This document shows positions 47,101-58,668 of a stretch of 64,000 nucleotides of DNA, piece after piece. How positions within the stretch are numbered: position 1 is the first letter of the stretch; each line of letters opens with the position of its first letter. The position numbers were made by a program, and so were the translations under genes. Under the pieces are notes generated by a model. It saw only the letters and a list, made by a program, of their open reading frames with translations, had not been told where the DNA came from and did not search any database. The DNA comes from Perilla frutescens (Eukaryota; Streptophyta; Magnoliopsida; Lamiales; Lamiaceae), in the NCBI GenBank assembly GCA_026008535.1, contig BRKX01000006.1:5726501-5790500 (forward strand), given 5' to 3'.

Positions 47101-49437
47101 TCTCCTTCTTAGACTTGGACACGAGCTTAACATTTGCCTCATCTTCAACAGTCTGTTCTTGGCATGATTTCTCTTCTATGCGATTCTCAGTTTGACCATC
47201 CACGGTGAATACTTTCACGAGTTCTCTTGTCCGAGCATCCCTGATTCACGAGCCATAAATTAAATCAAGAAACAGAATCAAACAAATACATAACCAATCA
47301 AAGAATGTACCATACCATAGGGAGAAGGATAGAGAAGCAACGGCCCAGACTTTGGCTCGGACATTATCAGACAGCAAACATTTGATATCTGATGAAGAAA
47401 TACTACATGTGCCATTAACTGTAACTTGGCTTTTGAGATCAATGCACGAACGCTCCACCAACAAAGTAGCCATGTGCTTCTCCTCTGGTGATAGAGAGAG
47501 AGATTTCTCCACAGCTTCCCACGGCCAAACCCTTATAGAGCCGCCTTCGGATCCTGACCAAATATCACCTGCACACATATCATAACACAAGAGATAATGA
47601 GAAGAAAAGATATACAAACAAAGTGCAAAAGTAGCAAGAAAAAGAAGAGATCTACCATAAGAAGAAATCTCCATGGAAAGAACGGGACCTCGATGTGCCT
47701 GCCAACAGAAACATTCCTTGAAACCACTTTCATCTGAGAAATTGAGATCCATCTTCCATGATCTAATTCTACCATCTTTGTGGCCACTCCAAACCAACTT
47801 ACTCCCTTGATCAACAATCATGCATAACGTTGGGGATGTACTTGCTGACTCGTAAAACGGAGCAGCGTCCTCGTCGCCTCTCCTAGCCCTCCCACCTATC
47901 CCTATCCCGGGCTTGTATGCATCCGTGTAGTTCCACACTCTCACACCTGATTCTAGCCCCGCCCACAGTTGTGTTTCTGTGCTAGTTATTGTCCTCAAGA
48001 ATTTTCCCACCTGTAGTAAATCAACCATTAATAATGAATTCCTAAACTAGAATATATCATTGCATTGCACACCCTTTTTTACAACTAGACTACTAATAAT
48101 CAATGTCTTGTGTCTGAAAACAAAATTCCATCAAATTATACCTGAAATTCTCTCAAGGGATGAGGCCGGAGCTCAATACAGGGCGGGCGGTTGGGGTTCA
48201 CGGGGGCCCTACTCGGCGCCTTGAATGAGCCAACGCCGCCACCAGCCCCCATAAACTCCGGCAGCGGCTGCTGCGGATCATCACCGCCGCCTCCCCCGTC
48301 CACCTCAATCCTCTGGTGATCAACATGCTGGTGATCAGTCACCGATCCTAACCCGCTGCCAGTGACAGTAGAGTATGGATAAAAATCGTCTTCGTCGGAG
48401 GAGTCGGGGGTGCCGTTGTAATAGCCGCTGTTCTTGCTGCCGGGAAGGTGGTTCAAAATGCGGTTTTCGTCGAGGCTATGTTTTCGGAGCTGGTGCTGCC
48501 GCTTGTTGTGGTGGTGGGGTGCGGTGTTCGTTCTCAGCTGCTGGCTGTAGGAATGAGCTTTCCGGCGCGGCGGCGAGCTGGTTATCCCCGCCAGGGCCGT
48601 TTTGTCATTTTCTTCGCATCCCTCGTTCGTTTTGTGTCTTCGGGCCGCGTCGTCTTCCTCTATCACGCTCATCTTTGTATTGTGTTTTCTATTATCTTCT
48701 TCGAATTCTGATCTTTCGCTCATTTTCGCGTTCTGCTTTCGGGCCCTGTCGTCTTCTTTCAGTCTATCGTTGATTTTCGTGTTTTCGTTTCGGGCCGGGG
48801 TTGTTTTGTCGTCTTCTTGAGACCTCTCGTGCATGCTCGTGTTGTGTTTTCGGGCCGCGGTGGTTCTGTTATCCTCATCTGACCTCTCGTTCATTTTTGT
48901 GTTGTGTTTATGGGCCACGGGTATTCTGTTTTCTTCTTCGAATCTCTCGTTCTGTTTTCGGGCTGGGAGTGTTCTATCGTCTTCTTCGAGTCTCTCATTC
49001 TGTTTTCGGGCCGGGGCCATTCTGTGGTCTTCTTCGAGTCTCTCGTTCGTTCTTGAGTTCTGTTTTCGGGCCAGAGCATCTCTGTTGTCTTGTTCGAATC
49101 TGTCGTTCGTTTTTGAGTTCTGTTTTCGGTTGTCTTCTTCCGATCTCTCATTCGTTTTCGAGTTCTGATTTCGGGCCGGAGCATCACGATTGTCTTCTTG
49201 GAATTTGACGTTGGTTTTTGTCATCTGTTTCCCGGCCCTATCTTCTTCGTCGGATCTATCTTTGGTTTTGGTGTGGTGTTTTCGGGCCTGGGCATTTTTC
49301 TTGTCTTCTTCAGCTCTCTCATTCAGTTTTGTGCAAGGTTTTCGGGCCGGGGGCTTGGTTCTGTCTTCTTCCAACCTTTCATTCGTCTTTTTTCGGGCCG
49401 ACGGCCTTCTGTCGTCTTCTTCGGATCTGTCGTTCAT
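44195..49437 (-). CDS. WD40-type (type II) inositol polyphosphate 5-phosphatase, FRA3/5PTase12-14-like
   Basis: Twelve exons on the minus strand: 49437-48142, 48010-47656, 47568-47316, 47240-46442, 46341-46217, 46122-46038, 45928-45763, 45663-45623, 45523-45268, 45184-45061, 44962-44602, 44515-44195. All junctions are GT-AG and keep frame, giving 1393 residues. After a repeat-rich N-terminus (residues 1-284) comes the family segment ALAG...RRKAHSYSQQL, then WD40 blades (LWAGLESGVRVWNY, VWSGHKDGRIRSW, IWSGSEGGSIRVWPW, WTGSSNGMLVQWDG, LWIGYVSGMVQIID). The catalytic IPPc domain starts at VLVGTWNVGQG and shows FGDFNYRL, PAWCDRVLYR and TESDHKPV, the active-site blocks that remove the 5-phosphate of inositol phosphates and phosphoinositides. 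In Arabidopsis, FRA3 loss alters fibre wall and actin organisation. The start is placed at MNDRSEEDD; an upstream in-frame ATG at 49725 would add a Ser/Leu-rich stretch encoded by a GA/CT microsatellite and is judged to be 5' UTR. Confidence 0.93.
48586..49437 (-). repeat. Coding minisatellite: about 16 degenerate NERxEEDxRxxxARK repeats
   Basis: Within exon 1 of the 5-phosphatase. Units of 14-20 residues (42-60 bases) follow the pattern (T/M)NER(S/L/F)EED(N/D)R...ARK(Q/H)N(S/T)K. The last unit runs into ENDKTALAG, the segment that begins the conserved family N-terminus. Units have diverged but the reading frame is kept throughout, with no stop. The product would be a very hydrophilic, mixed-charge, probably disordered tail. 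Confidence 0.88.
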
Positions 49438-49760
49438 TGTTGTGTTTGTGTGTGTTTTTTCCAAGTCTACGTGGGCAGGGAATTCTTCATTGTCCTCCTG
49501 ATGGATTGCGAATTGCGATGATCGATCAACGTAGTTTTGGTGAATGCGTGCGGGGGAAACGAAACAATCAAAATGGGAATACAGAGAGTTGAAAGAGAGA
49601 GAGAGAGAGAGAGGGAGAGACAGAGGAGAGAGAAAGAGAGAGAGAGGTGGTTGGAGGGTGGTGATGGCGGAAGGGGAGAGCGGGAAGACGGGCGAAAGAC
49701 GCTGCCAGTGTACGGACACAAACATATTCTCATTTATATTTATTTATTTTTATTTTTGAG
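49438..49760 (-). promoter_or_regulatory. Probable 5' UTR and proximal promoter of the 5-phosphatase
   Basis: Contains a GA/CT-rich tract (about 49592-49650; CT on the coding strand), a common feature of plant 5' UTRs and core promoters. The frame stays open through it but codes a low-complexity Ser/Leu/Pro peptide. Confidence 0.5.
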
Positions 49761-49879
49761 ATAATATTAATATTTATTTATATTATAAAGCAAATTTAAT
49801 ATCAAAGAAGACGAAAATCTTCTCTCAAGAAGAAAAGAAAAGAAAAAAAAGTAGAAGACGAAACTCTATACACACATCA

Positions 49880-50815
49880 GAGCATTTCTATTGCTAAGCA
49901 CCTATTTGAAGCATATTCTGCACCAAATAGTGCAATTTAAGTATCAATTTTTTGTACAGATCCAATACTTTGCATCTAATTTTACACCAAGTAAAAATAT
50001 TCTTTTAAAGATTTCATTATGCTTTATAATTGAAATATGAATATGATTAATACTTTAGTATTTTTCTAAAAATGAAACTAATAACTTTTAATTACATACT
50101 TCAAAAAAATACCTTTAAAAAATTATGTACTATTAAAAAATTATAACATATAATATATTTGAAATAATAAAAGTAATTTAAATGATTCAAACGCTTACAA
50201 ATAGTAAAAATATTACAAGACCACAACACTTATGAAAATACATTCGTGGTGAACAAATTAGAATTATACAAAAAGGAAATCAAGCTCGTGAATCTCAATC
50301 GTCTTCTTATCAAGGAGAATTTTCACAATTCAATCAATTTGTAGGTGAAGGACATGGGTTTGAGGATTCTTCAAACGATTTCGGCCAATACTATAATTAT
50401 CTTAGAGATCTAGAAATGATTTGTAATCAATGTGTTTTTTCAAGTAGTTTCAGATATTTATAGTGCGTTTTAAAGTTAATTTGAGTAATTCGTAATATGT
50501 GCAACTTTATTCTATCTATTATGTTTAATTAATAGTGATTTATTGAAATTATTTACTTATTTATTTAGATGATTTATAATTTAAATTATGTGAATATATA
50601 ATTTATAAATTAAATTAAACTCATTAGATAATCTATTTAATAATAATTTTAAATAATATAATAATATATTAAATATGGTCGTACCCATCAACACTAATTC
50701 TTTCTTAAATTTAGGGCATGATTTGGTGTTGCACCAATTTTGGGCAAGATTTGTGATAACATTGAAGTTTATTTCTACACCAAATTAGTATTTTAGTCCA
50801 GCATTGGAGATGCTC
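49880..50815. mobile_element. Harbinger/Tourist-like element with GAGCATCTCCAATG termini
   Basis: The left end GAGCATTTCTATTGCT and the inverted right end GAGCATCTCCAATGCT match each other and the common plant terminus GAGCATCTCCAATG. Subterminal CACCAAATAGTG (left) and ACTAATTTGGTG (right) also pair. Around 50245-50410 a short plus-strand coding-like segment (RGEQIRIIQKGNQ, FGQYYNYLRDLEM) may be a remnant, family uncertain. No clean 3-base duplication. Confidence 0.55.
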
Positions 50816-51513
50816 TTCTCTCATAAAAAAAAAACAAAAAAAGAAAATTATGTACACATAATTAATTTTAGTATCTAATTTTTTTTTAAAAAAACTGTAA
50901 ATTGAATGTTTGATATTCCCATATGATAATTTGGTGTTGTAACTTTTAAAAAATATATATATGGGTAGTTATTTTAATGTTATTTAAATTGTTTATGAAT
51001 ATGAATAGTCACTCTTAATTTTTCAATGGTAATGAGTATGGGTACAAGAACGGGTAATTAGCGACAAATTTTAATAGGTACGGGTATCTTAGTATCCAAT
51101 CCACCTTATATATATATATATATATATATTTGGAGTGGTTTCAGAGAGAACCAATCTAGTGTGAGAACTAGGAACCAATCCACAACCTTCAATTTTAAGA
51201 TTGGATGGTCTAGATTTGGTTAAAAATGAAGGTGACATAGCTGTATAAAAGGAACATAAGAAAAACACAATGACATTTTCAGAATTTTATCAATATCAAG
51301 GTAAAGAAAAAGGGTTTTCTGGCGCGTGCTAACAGAGATATAATCATATGCTAATATAAGTATTGATAATGCTAAAATTAACATTGATGATACTAACATT
51401 ATGAGACTATTGTCATATGCATTACAAAAAAAATATCTAACATTCAAAAAAATATTTTACATTCTTTCATGATGAATTAACAGTTTTGTTTTGTTTTGAT
51501 AGTATCGGGAAAC
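50816..51513. other. Intergenic DNA with (TA)n
   Basis: (TA)n at about 51107-51130. The segment after it (GGAGTGGTTTCAGAGAGAACC) resembles the start of a dispersed repeat, but I could not find its other end. No gene supported. Confidence 0.5.
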
Positions 51514-52873
51514 TAATGCACTAATTTTTATGCACAATTCTGCAACTAACAAAGAACAATGCTGTATAGTAGTGAATCGAATATCGTATCCTTAAGGACT
51601 GGAAATATGACCGCACTAAGTACTAAGCTAACACGTTTCTATTATCCAGGCTACCTAAATTTTATAAGGGTTTACTACAGCTAGACACAAATTAATTTGG
51701 AACAATAAAAGAACAATTAAACAAATTATTCAAAGCAAATCAATTAAAGAAAATTAACAAATTTAACCAATTAATAAAGATTAATCCTAGATAGTGCAAT
51801 TCACATGTATCATCTATGTACTAATCCGATTCTAGTTCTTCCTATTTTTAATCCGATTATTGGTGCAGAAATCAGAAAAGCTGCTACCTATCTCCGCCAG
51901 GTCTCAAGGTAGTTGTTGATTAACAAATCTCCTATCACTCTCGTCTCTAGGTAAATTTACCAACTCCTTAAAACATCTGATATTATCTCCTACAGATTCA
52001 TGACGAATGTGCATTAAACTGTTCAATTAATCCGTTGGTTAATTATCTCCGTCAGGTCTCAAATTCACCAACTACACATGCACTCAATTATGGCTAGTAA
52101 TCGAAGCACATAATAAAGCATTTGAAGATTTAAACACAATAATCAGACGGGAAGAATAATAGAATTAGATTAATAACATAGAATCGACATGTCTGCAAAC
52201 CATATGATTAATATGCGTTTAGCCACTCATCGCAAAATAGAAATCTAGAGAAAATACTGTATTGATTACACAACTCATAGTCTAAATTAAAATAAAAATC
52301 ATAAACAACTTATGCCGAGTGATTAGTCTTCGTTCTTCACTTTTTCCTTCTTCACAGCACTCTTCCGCTTCAATAATAGGGTAAAAAGTGTACCAAAATT
52401 CATCCAAAGGGAAGCCTTATATAGTTGGGGAAACACAGAGTCCGATAAGGAAAGAAAACCCAATTTTCGGAACAAGGCGACACGGTCCGTGCCGTTGGAC
52501 AGATTCTCGATGGAGGGTACGGCATGGGGCACGGTCCGTGCCGTGCCGCGGGTACCGAGACTTTCATCTTGCATGTTTCACGGCACGGGCCGTGCCGTGT
52601 AACAGCATGGTCCGTGCCATCCTACTCACTCCAAAATTATGCTTTTTCAGCCCGTATTATCCTTCCCGATCTCGATCATGCACTCTTTCCACCTAGTGAT
52701 CTTGCACACTCCAAAACACGTCCAAACAAGGTGGTTTTCCTGTCAAAACTCGATAAACTCGTGATTGTACCAACACAACATAAATCTATTCAAAACAATC
52801 ACAAACACATGCATTCGACTCCAAAAATATGTAAAAAGCACATCTGAAATGCATGTAAATCCCAAGTTTATCA
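51514..52873 (-). repeat. 3' LTR of second Athila element
   Basis: 1360 bases. On the minus strand it starts TGATAAACTTGGG and ends at TTAGTGCATTA where the other copies end GTGCATCA. Includes the TATATAAGG box (about 52418) and the GGCACGGTCCGTGCC palindromes (52478-52620). Confidence 0.9.
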
Positions 52874-52888
52874 ACTCCCCCAAACTTA
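52874..52888 (-). promoter_or_regulatory. Polypurine tract of second Athila element
   Basis: Minus-strand AAGTTTGGGGGAGT directly precedes the LTR. Confidence 0.8.
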
Positions 52889-54409
52889 CTCAATAAAATG
52901 AAAGAATTAAACTCAAGCACAGAGAGAATGTTCGACAATTTTATTGCCCCAGACACCATAAACATAAATTATCCAAATCAAGTATACAATGAGCAAAAAT
53001 ATTCTCGCACAACACGACTACTAACTTGTCTTTAGCCTTGAACCAATGACCTCATCAGGTTCGTGTATTACTCACTCTCAAGTGTTTAGGAAAGAAAAAT
53101 ATAAGCACTCAAAACTGGATCAATTGCAAAATTAACCATAATCTTGCCCCATTATCTTATCTCGCCTTTACATGGAATGAAATGTGGAATTAGGATAAAA
53201 AATGACTTTATAATTTGGTTGTAATGTAGGCTTTTGGACAAGGTAGGGAAAATATAGGTCAAGTGACTAAATCGGACTTATTGAGTTAATTACTCTCAAT
53301 ACTTCTTCACTAATACCCAACCCCAATACCAACCGAGTAAAGCTAGACTTTGTCTAGTTCTCTTCCTCCTTTTCCAACACCATAAATCAAAAGCATCACC
53401 AAATTATGAATATGGCTACTTAGATATCTTTTTTCTATTTTTTCCTTTTTTTTTCTTTTATTTTTTTATTTTTTTCCTTTTTTCCTTTTTTCTTCATTTT
53501 GTTTTCTAAGTGCCATATGAATATTCCAACTCCATAATCCTTTTCACAAGCCACACTCCATCATATTATTCTCCTTCCCCAAGTTCCACCAAAACAATTC
53601 ATCCCTCCTATAATTGTTCTACCCATCCAACAAGTCCGAGTGAAAAGAAACATATTGACAACATGATTGAATTAAATTAGCTAACAACGAAATGGCTCAA
53701 AAGCTTAACGGGGCTTACAATGGACATTTGAAGTGTTTTGGCCAAGAGTACACAGGATAAGAAGAGGGCGAACAAAAATGGCCTTAAATCATCTCAAAAT
53801 TCCACAACATTCTGTTAAACTTGAGCAAACAAGAGGCAAGTTCTTGACATTCAACAATAACACATCATTTACACACAAGAAAATGATAATAAGGCTCAAA
53901 TTCTCATAAGACAGTCACAAGTCAAGACAACCAAGCAATTTGTCGCAATTGCACCTATCATGCTCATAGTAAACTCAATAAAGACAATCAATTTCAATAA
54001 TCCCAGAATTCATCATTGGCAAACATCATTCATCAAGTACATAGCATGAGATTAACCCAATCCAACACACACCTAGCATCATACTAGAAAGCCATAAACG
54101 TGCCTTACAACTTAACCCATTAAACTAATGTAAATGAACTAACTATGCAAAAAGTGATTAAAAGACATTCTTAGAACAGGGATTCAAGGCATAACATCCA
54201 TCCACCCCCCAAACTTATCCTCAAAAGAGCATAAGTTTGAAGAAACGGATGGGAAGAACTTGAATCGCTAACCTCAACAGAAATCACGGCAGAGGTGGGT
54301 TTGGGGGAAACTGCAACCCCCACTGCTGCATCATTTGTAGCATTGTAGCTACATTCACATCGATGGCTCCAACACGCGTGTTCATGTGAGTGAACTCGCC
54401 CCGCAGTCT

Positions 54410-55180
54410 TTACATCTTAGATTCGACCGAAGAGAGACGGCCCTCCACATCATCCAGACGCTCCTCCTGAGAGTGGGAGCGAGATCGACGACGTCCCCCC
54501 ACTCGTGAAGCTATGTGGGCCTCCAGATTAAAATTTTGACGCCTCAGAGCACACCACAAATAGAAGATCTCCCAGCTTTGCACAGTGCCACTATCATATC
54601 TAGCAAAAAGAGCATTTGCACACACTCTTTGCAGGAAGCGAAAGACGGGATTGCAGATCATGGAAGCCTTGGCCGTGCGAGGCCAGAAGTTGGAGCCAGG
54701 GTCAGCATCATTCACCCTCGTGATAGCCTTCCAGAATGAGTCATCTTCCTAAGCTGACTCACTAGGATTCCCGCACTCATTGTTAAAAATGCAATTCAAG
54801 TCTTCTAAGGAAATAGTGAAAGGCCGATTGTCCAGTTGAAATGAAATACTGGATGGGAATCTTGCGCCTCTCCGCTTGTATAACGAGATAGTACTCAAAA
54901 ACTCCAACATCATTCTTCGATATGAGGGCTACTGTCCTTCCAAAACAAAGCCGAACCCCCTCTCCATTAACAAAGGGCCCAAAAGTCGTCATTCAAACCA
55001 AGTGCCTGTAGCACGGAAGTGTCCGGGTAGCGAGACGGAAGGCATTCCAATTGGACAAGTCGGTCCCAACGTTCACGATGTGCAAAGTCATTCAAAATGC
55101 CCAAAATGGATTGGGTCATTGGGGTTCTCGGGGGCCGCTTCCCTTCTTCCACGTCGGCCTCTAGCGATTCTCGGGGCCAT
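54410..55180 (-). pseudogene. Downstream ORF (plant transposon protein-like) of second Athila element, deleted and frameshifted
   Basis: The ORF start, missing from the first copy, is visible here: MAPRIARGRRGRRE at 55180, a basic N-terminus. It continues in shifted frames with ILNDFAHRERWDRLVQLE, GLNDDFWALC, FEYYLVIQAERRKIPIQYF and then the NPVFRFLQRVCANALFARYDSG block ending FYLWCALRRQNFNLEAHIAS. At that point it jumps in frame to RVGGRRRSRSHSQEERLDDVEGRLSS: relative to the first copy 468 bases are missing. Confidence 0.75.
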
Positions 55181-56263
55181 GAGTAAGAATTTGGTACCTA
55201 AAAATCATAAAAAAATGAGCCCGTACACAAAACAATGCCTAGCCTCATTCATAGGTCTAAAAAATACTCAACACACACTCACTCATGCAAAGAGGAAAGT
55301 AGAAAAGCAAATGCCAACAACATGTATTCAAATTGCTAGCCTAAATCAATATTCACCCCCAAAAATTCCCTAATTTGCCAAAATAATCGTATTTCACCCC
55401 AAAACCAAACATTCACCCCCCACTCTCGTCTCTAAGAAACAATACCAAATCATATGAAGAGGCATTTAAACATGAAAAGCATTAGAACAAGAGAAATCTT
55501 CAATTTTCAATGAAAATGCCACGCATGCCACATGTTTGATAAAATGCTCCAAAGAGAAAAGAGATATAAATCAAAAAATTAGACAACTTCAAGCTTATCC
55601 ATCACTTCTAAACAATACCAAGCAACTCTAAAGATAAAGAGAGTAAGAAATTTCATACCTTTGGAGAGAAATTGGCCAAAATCCGAATTAGGGTACAATT
55701 GGAGGAGATTTCTCTCTTATCCTTGAAATGTTCTCAATTGGGAGGTTGAAAGATGGACTAAGGCAAGAATTAAGAATTGAAGGGAGGAGCAAGGATTTGA
55801 AACCTAAGAGAGATTTGAGAGGGAGAGCTCGAGTTCCTCCTTGCCCAAGTGTGTGTCGTGTGTGCGTGAGAATGAAAGGGGACCAAGAGAACTCACCTTA
55901 TGATGAAGAAAACGGGCTAGGCGTGTTAATTGGCACGGGCCGTGCTGTTGGACGGCACGGTCCGTGCCATTAATACCGAGATTCCAGGCCGCATTGTGTT
56001 ATGCGGCACGGGCCGTACTGTTGCACAGCACGGTCCGTGCCGAATTTCATTTATATATATATATATAAATAGCTGCACGAAAAATAAGAATAGTACAAAA
56101 AACATACTAAATAACTTAGAAAAAAACTAATACAAATTACAAAGAAATAAAAAAATAGAACGATAAAAACACAACAAAGTAATTAAAGAAAAACAGGACG
56201 ATGGGTTACCTCCCGCCAAGTGCTTCATTTCACGTCTTGAGCTAGACGATACCTCAAAGAAGC
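55181..56263 (-). other. Linker between integrase and downstream ORF in second Athila element
   Basis: About 1.1 kb without recognisable coding sequence. It contains two pairs of the same GGCACGGGCCGTGC / GGCACGGTCCGTGCC palindromes as the LTR (55933-56040). This whole segment is deleted from the first copy. Confidence 0.65.
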
Positions 56264-57313
56264 TCATGGGTCATTTAGGAATGTGACCCGCAAATTCCGC
56301 TCCTCAGTTGGGTGCCTGAAGTAGTGTTTGAGACGGTGTCCATTGACTGTGAAAGTACTTCCATCGGCTCGTAATAAATCATAAGTGCCATTCCAACTAC
56401 TTTTGTACACCACGAATGGACCCGTCCACCTAGACTTGAGTTTGCCCAGAAATAATCTCAACCTCGAATCATACACAAGAACTTCATCTCCCGGAGCGAA
56501 TACCTTTTGCTTGATGACACGATCATGAAATTTGCTAGCCCTCTCCTTGTAGATGCAAGAATTCTCAAAAGCTTCATTTCTCCATTCCTCCAACTCCAAC
56601 AACTGATGAGCCCTCTCAACTCCGGCTTCTTGGAACTCAAAATTAATCTTCCCCACATCCCAGTATGCTTTGTGCTCGATTTCCACAGGTAAGTGGCAAG
56701 ATTTGCCAAAAATTAATTGAAAGGGAGACATACCTATAGGAGTTTTGTACGCAGTGCGATAGGCCCATAGAGCATCATCAAGATGATCCGCTCAATCCTT
56801 CTGATGTACCACAATCTTCTCTAGAATTTGCTTGATCTCCCTATTGGCAATCTCAGCTTGTCCATTAGCTTGAGGATGGTATGGAGACGTCACTTTGTGC
56901 TTCACACCATATTTGGCTAGCAAACTTCCAAGCCATTTATTGTTGAAGTGTGACCCCCCATCACCAAGCAAAGCTCTCGAGGCTCTGAACCGAGTCAGAA
57001 TATTTTTTCTCAAAAACTTCAACACCACTTTTGAGTCATTGGTGGTAGTAGGAACGACTTCCACCCATCGAGACACATACTCCTTAGCAAGCAAAATGTA
57101 GAGGAATCCTCGAGATTTAGGGAATGGTGCCATAAAATCTATCTCCCACACATCAAACAACTCGACCACCATCATGGATTTTTGAGGCATCTCATCCCGC
57201 TTGGTAATATTCCCAACTCTTTGACACCGATCACACTTGGAGATGAAAGCATGGCAATCTCTATAGATGTGAGACCAATAAAATCCGCTTTGTTGAATCT
57301 TCATGACGGTTCT
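56264..57313 (-). pseudogene. Athila integrase core and C-terminus, nearly open
   Basis: 56792-57304 carries the zinc-finger end (CHAFISKCDRCQRVGNI) and the core with DFMAPFPKS, where a catalytic Asp is expected, LLGDGGSHF, aligned with the second catalytic Asp of the usual SDGGxHF, and YHPQANGQAEIANREIK, which has the DDE Glu. 56264-56731 carries SPFQLIFGKSCHLPVE and the C-terminal RWTGPFVVYK...FTVNGHRLKHYF. One stop lies between the two parts (about 56790). The first 40 or so residues are lost at the 57325 truncation, so it is not functional. Confidence 0.88.
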
Positions 57314-57319
57314 ATTGGC

Positions 57320-58668
57320 TGTGAAGAATTCATGTAGGACCTGAAAACGGCACCTTTCAACCCGAGCGCGGCCTCCTTTCTAACTGTTGCTGTCTCGGAA
57401 GAACGGACCCATCGGTACACGCTCCTTCTTAGCCAGTTTCTGAGTCAACAGCTCACACTTACCGGTCTCAACTACTCGTTGAGACTTTAGGTGCTATTAC
57501 CCGTCTTTACACGATTTTAGATCTCGCTCGATCTTTAATAAGACAGTCTTAAAACTGTTATCAACCTGGAGTGCTCCTTTCTCTTTAAGTTGAGTGGTTG
57601 ATCTTTGAGGGACTGAACTGGGAAGTTTTGCTCTTGCTAGAATTCTGCGTCAGCTTAGCAGCTTTCTTTGAACTTGAAGCATACCTTCTCAGTTTAAGAC
57701 TTTTCACACTTTGAGAATATTGAGCTTTGAGTTGTAGAGACAGAGAAAGAAATAGCTCGTTCTGCAAAATAGCAAAGTTAGGTTGGCGAAAGTCTTGGCC
57801 AAAATTGATTTCACCCTCTTTAAATAGATGAGTGAATTTTGACCGTTATGATTGGTGATGTTTAGAAATCACCGGTGGCATTTTAATGCCTGTAGCCGTT
57901 TGAATCTCTTCTAATGAACTAGCCGTTTTGACTTTAATATTTTCTGCTCTAAGATCATCAGGATCTTACAAATATTTCCTGTTGAGATCTTTATTAACTG
58001 CTTGTCAGTAGGAGCAGGTGATTCGACTATCATTTTTTAGACATTCAACTGACGGGCTCTCAGCTGTCTCGGGCTTTAGCTCTGAGATAGTCCAGTTGGC
58101 AGATCTTCAGCTGCCTTGAGCTTTTATCATGATATAGTCTAGTTCAGCTGACTCATCAGCTAAGCTTAAAAGCTTCCATTTCTAGACTTATCAGTTGGCT
58201 ACCTGATTGAGCTTTTTCTCTCTAAACTGAACTATGGTCAGTTGAGTGAAGGCTCAAAGCATTTAGAGTTGTTTTACCAGTAAACTGATCTTTGATCAGT
58301 TTAGGTTCAGCTCTGACTGATCTCTGATCAGATCAGTTTCAGCTTTTAAGCTGACTCTGTTCATCAATCTATCTTGGCTTTTTGCTAAGACTGATGATTA
58401 ACTCATCTGTGGATGCCTACCAGTCTCCAATGTTCTCTTCCCCCTTTACAGCTTATCTCAAGCTTTGAAGAGTTTACTCTGACTGGTCTGATCAGGCAAC
58501 CTGTAAGCTGGTTGACCATGCTTCTGAATAGTTGTCTCTCATCTCAGCTTGAAGTCTTACTTGGTCATTATCCTTGATTTCTAGCTTATCATAACATGCA
58601 GTTTTTCATTAAATCATCACACATGTTTTGACATTTCATCAAAACCATAATTTGGGATTTTCCCAACA
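57320..58668 (-). repeat. Copia (SIRE-like) LTR, left boundary uncertain
   Basis: On the minus strand it begins TGTTGGGAAAATCCCAAATT then GGTTTTGATGAAATGTCAAA, a start shared by many plant SIRE/Maximus-type LTRs. The body is rich in AGCTGA/CAGTT words. No coding region or primer site is seen next to it. The five bases after it (ATTTT) are not found at the left end, so it is either truncated or rearranged together with the Athila copy. Confidence 0.6.

Larger units (their letters stand above)
51514..57325 (-). mobile_element. Second Athila-like element, minus strand, truncated
   Basis: A complete 3' LTR, polypurine tract, 3' noncoding region, downstream ORF, linker and integrase are present in inverse orientation and match 18.6-23.0 kb closely. 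The element stops inside the integrase zinc-finger region at about 57320-57326, where sequence identity with the first copy ends and copia LTR sequence begins. RT, protease, gag and the 5' LTR are absent. Confidence 0.9.

Noticed and set aside
48375..49592. Several long plus-strand open frames antisense to exon 1 of the 5-phosphatase
   Set aside because: They are mirror frames of the in-frame minisatellite, where a repeated codon pattern avoids stops on both strands. Composition is Ser/Phe/Cys-rich with no domain, and the minus strand holds the conserved protein.
49438..49725. Upstream ATG at 49725 as start of the 5-phosphatase
   Set aside because: The added residues come from a CT-rich tract and form a low-complexity Ser/Leu/Pro stretch; the next ATG at 49437 opens directly with the repeat consensus. 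Not excluded without transcript data.
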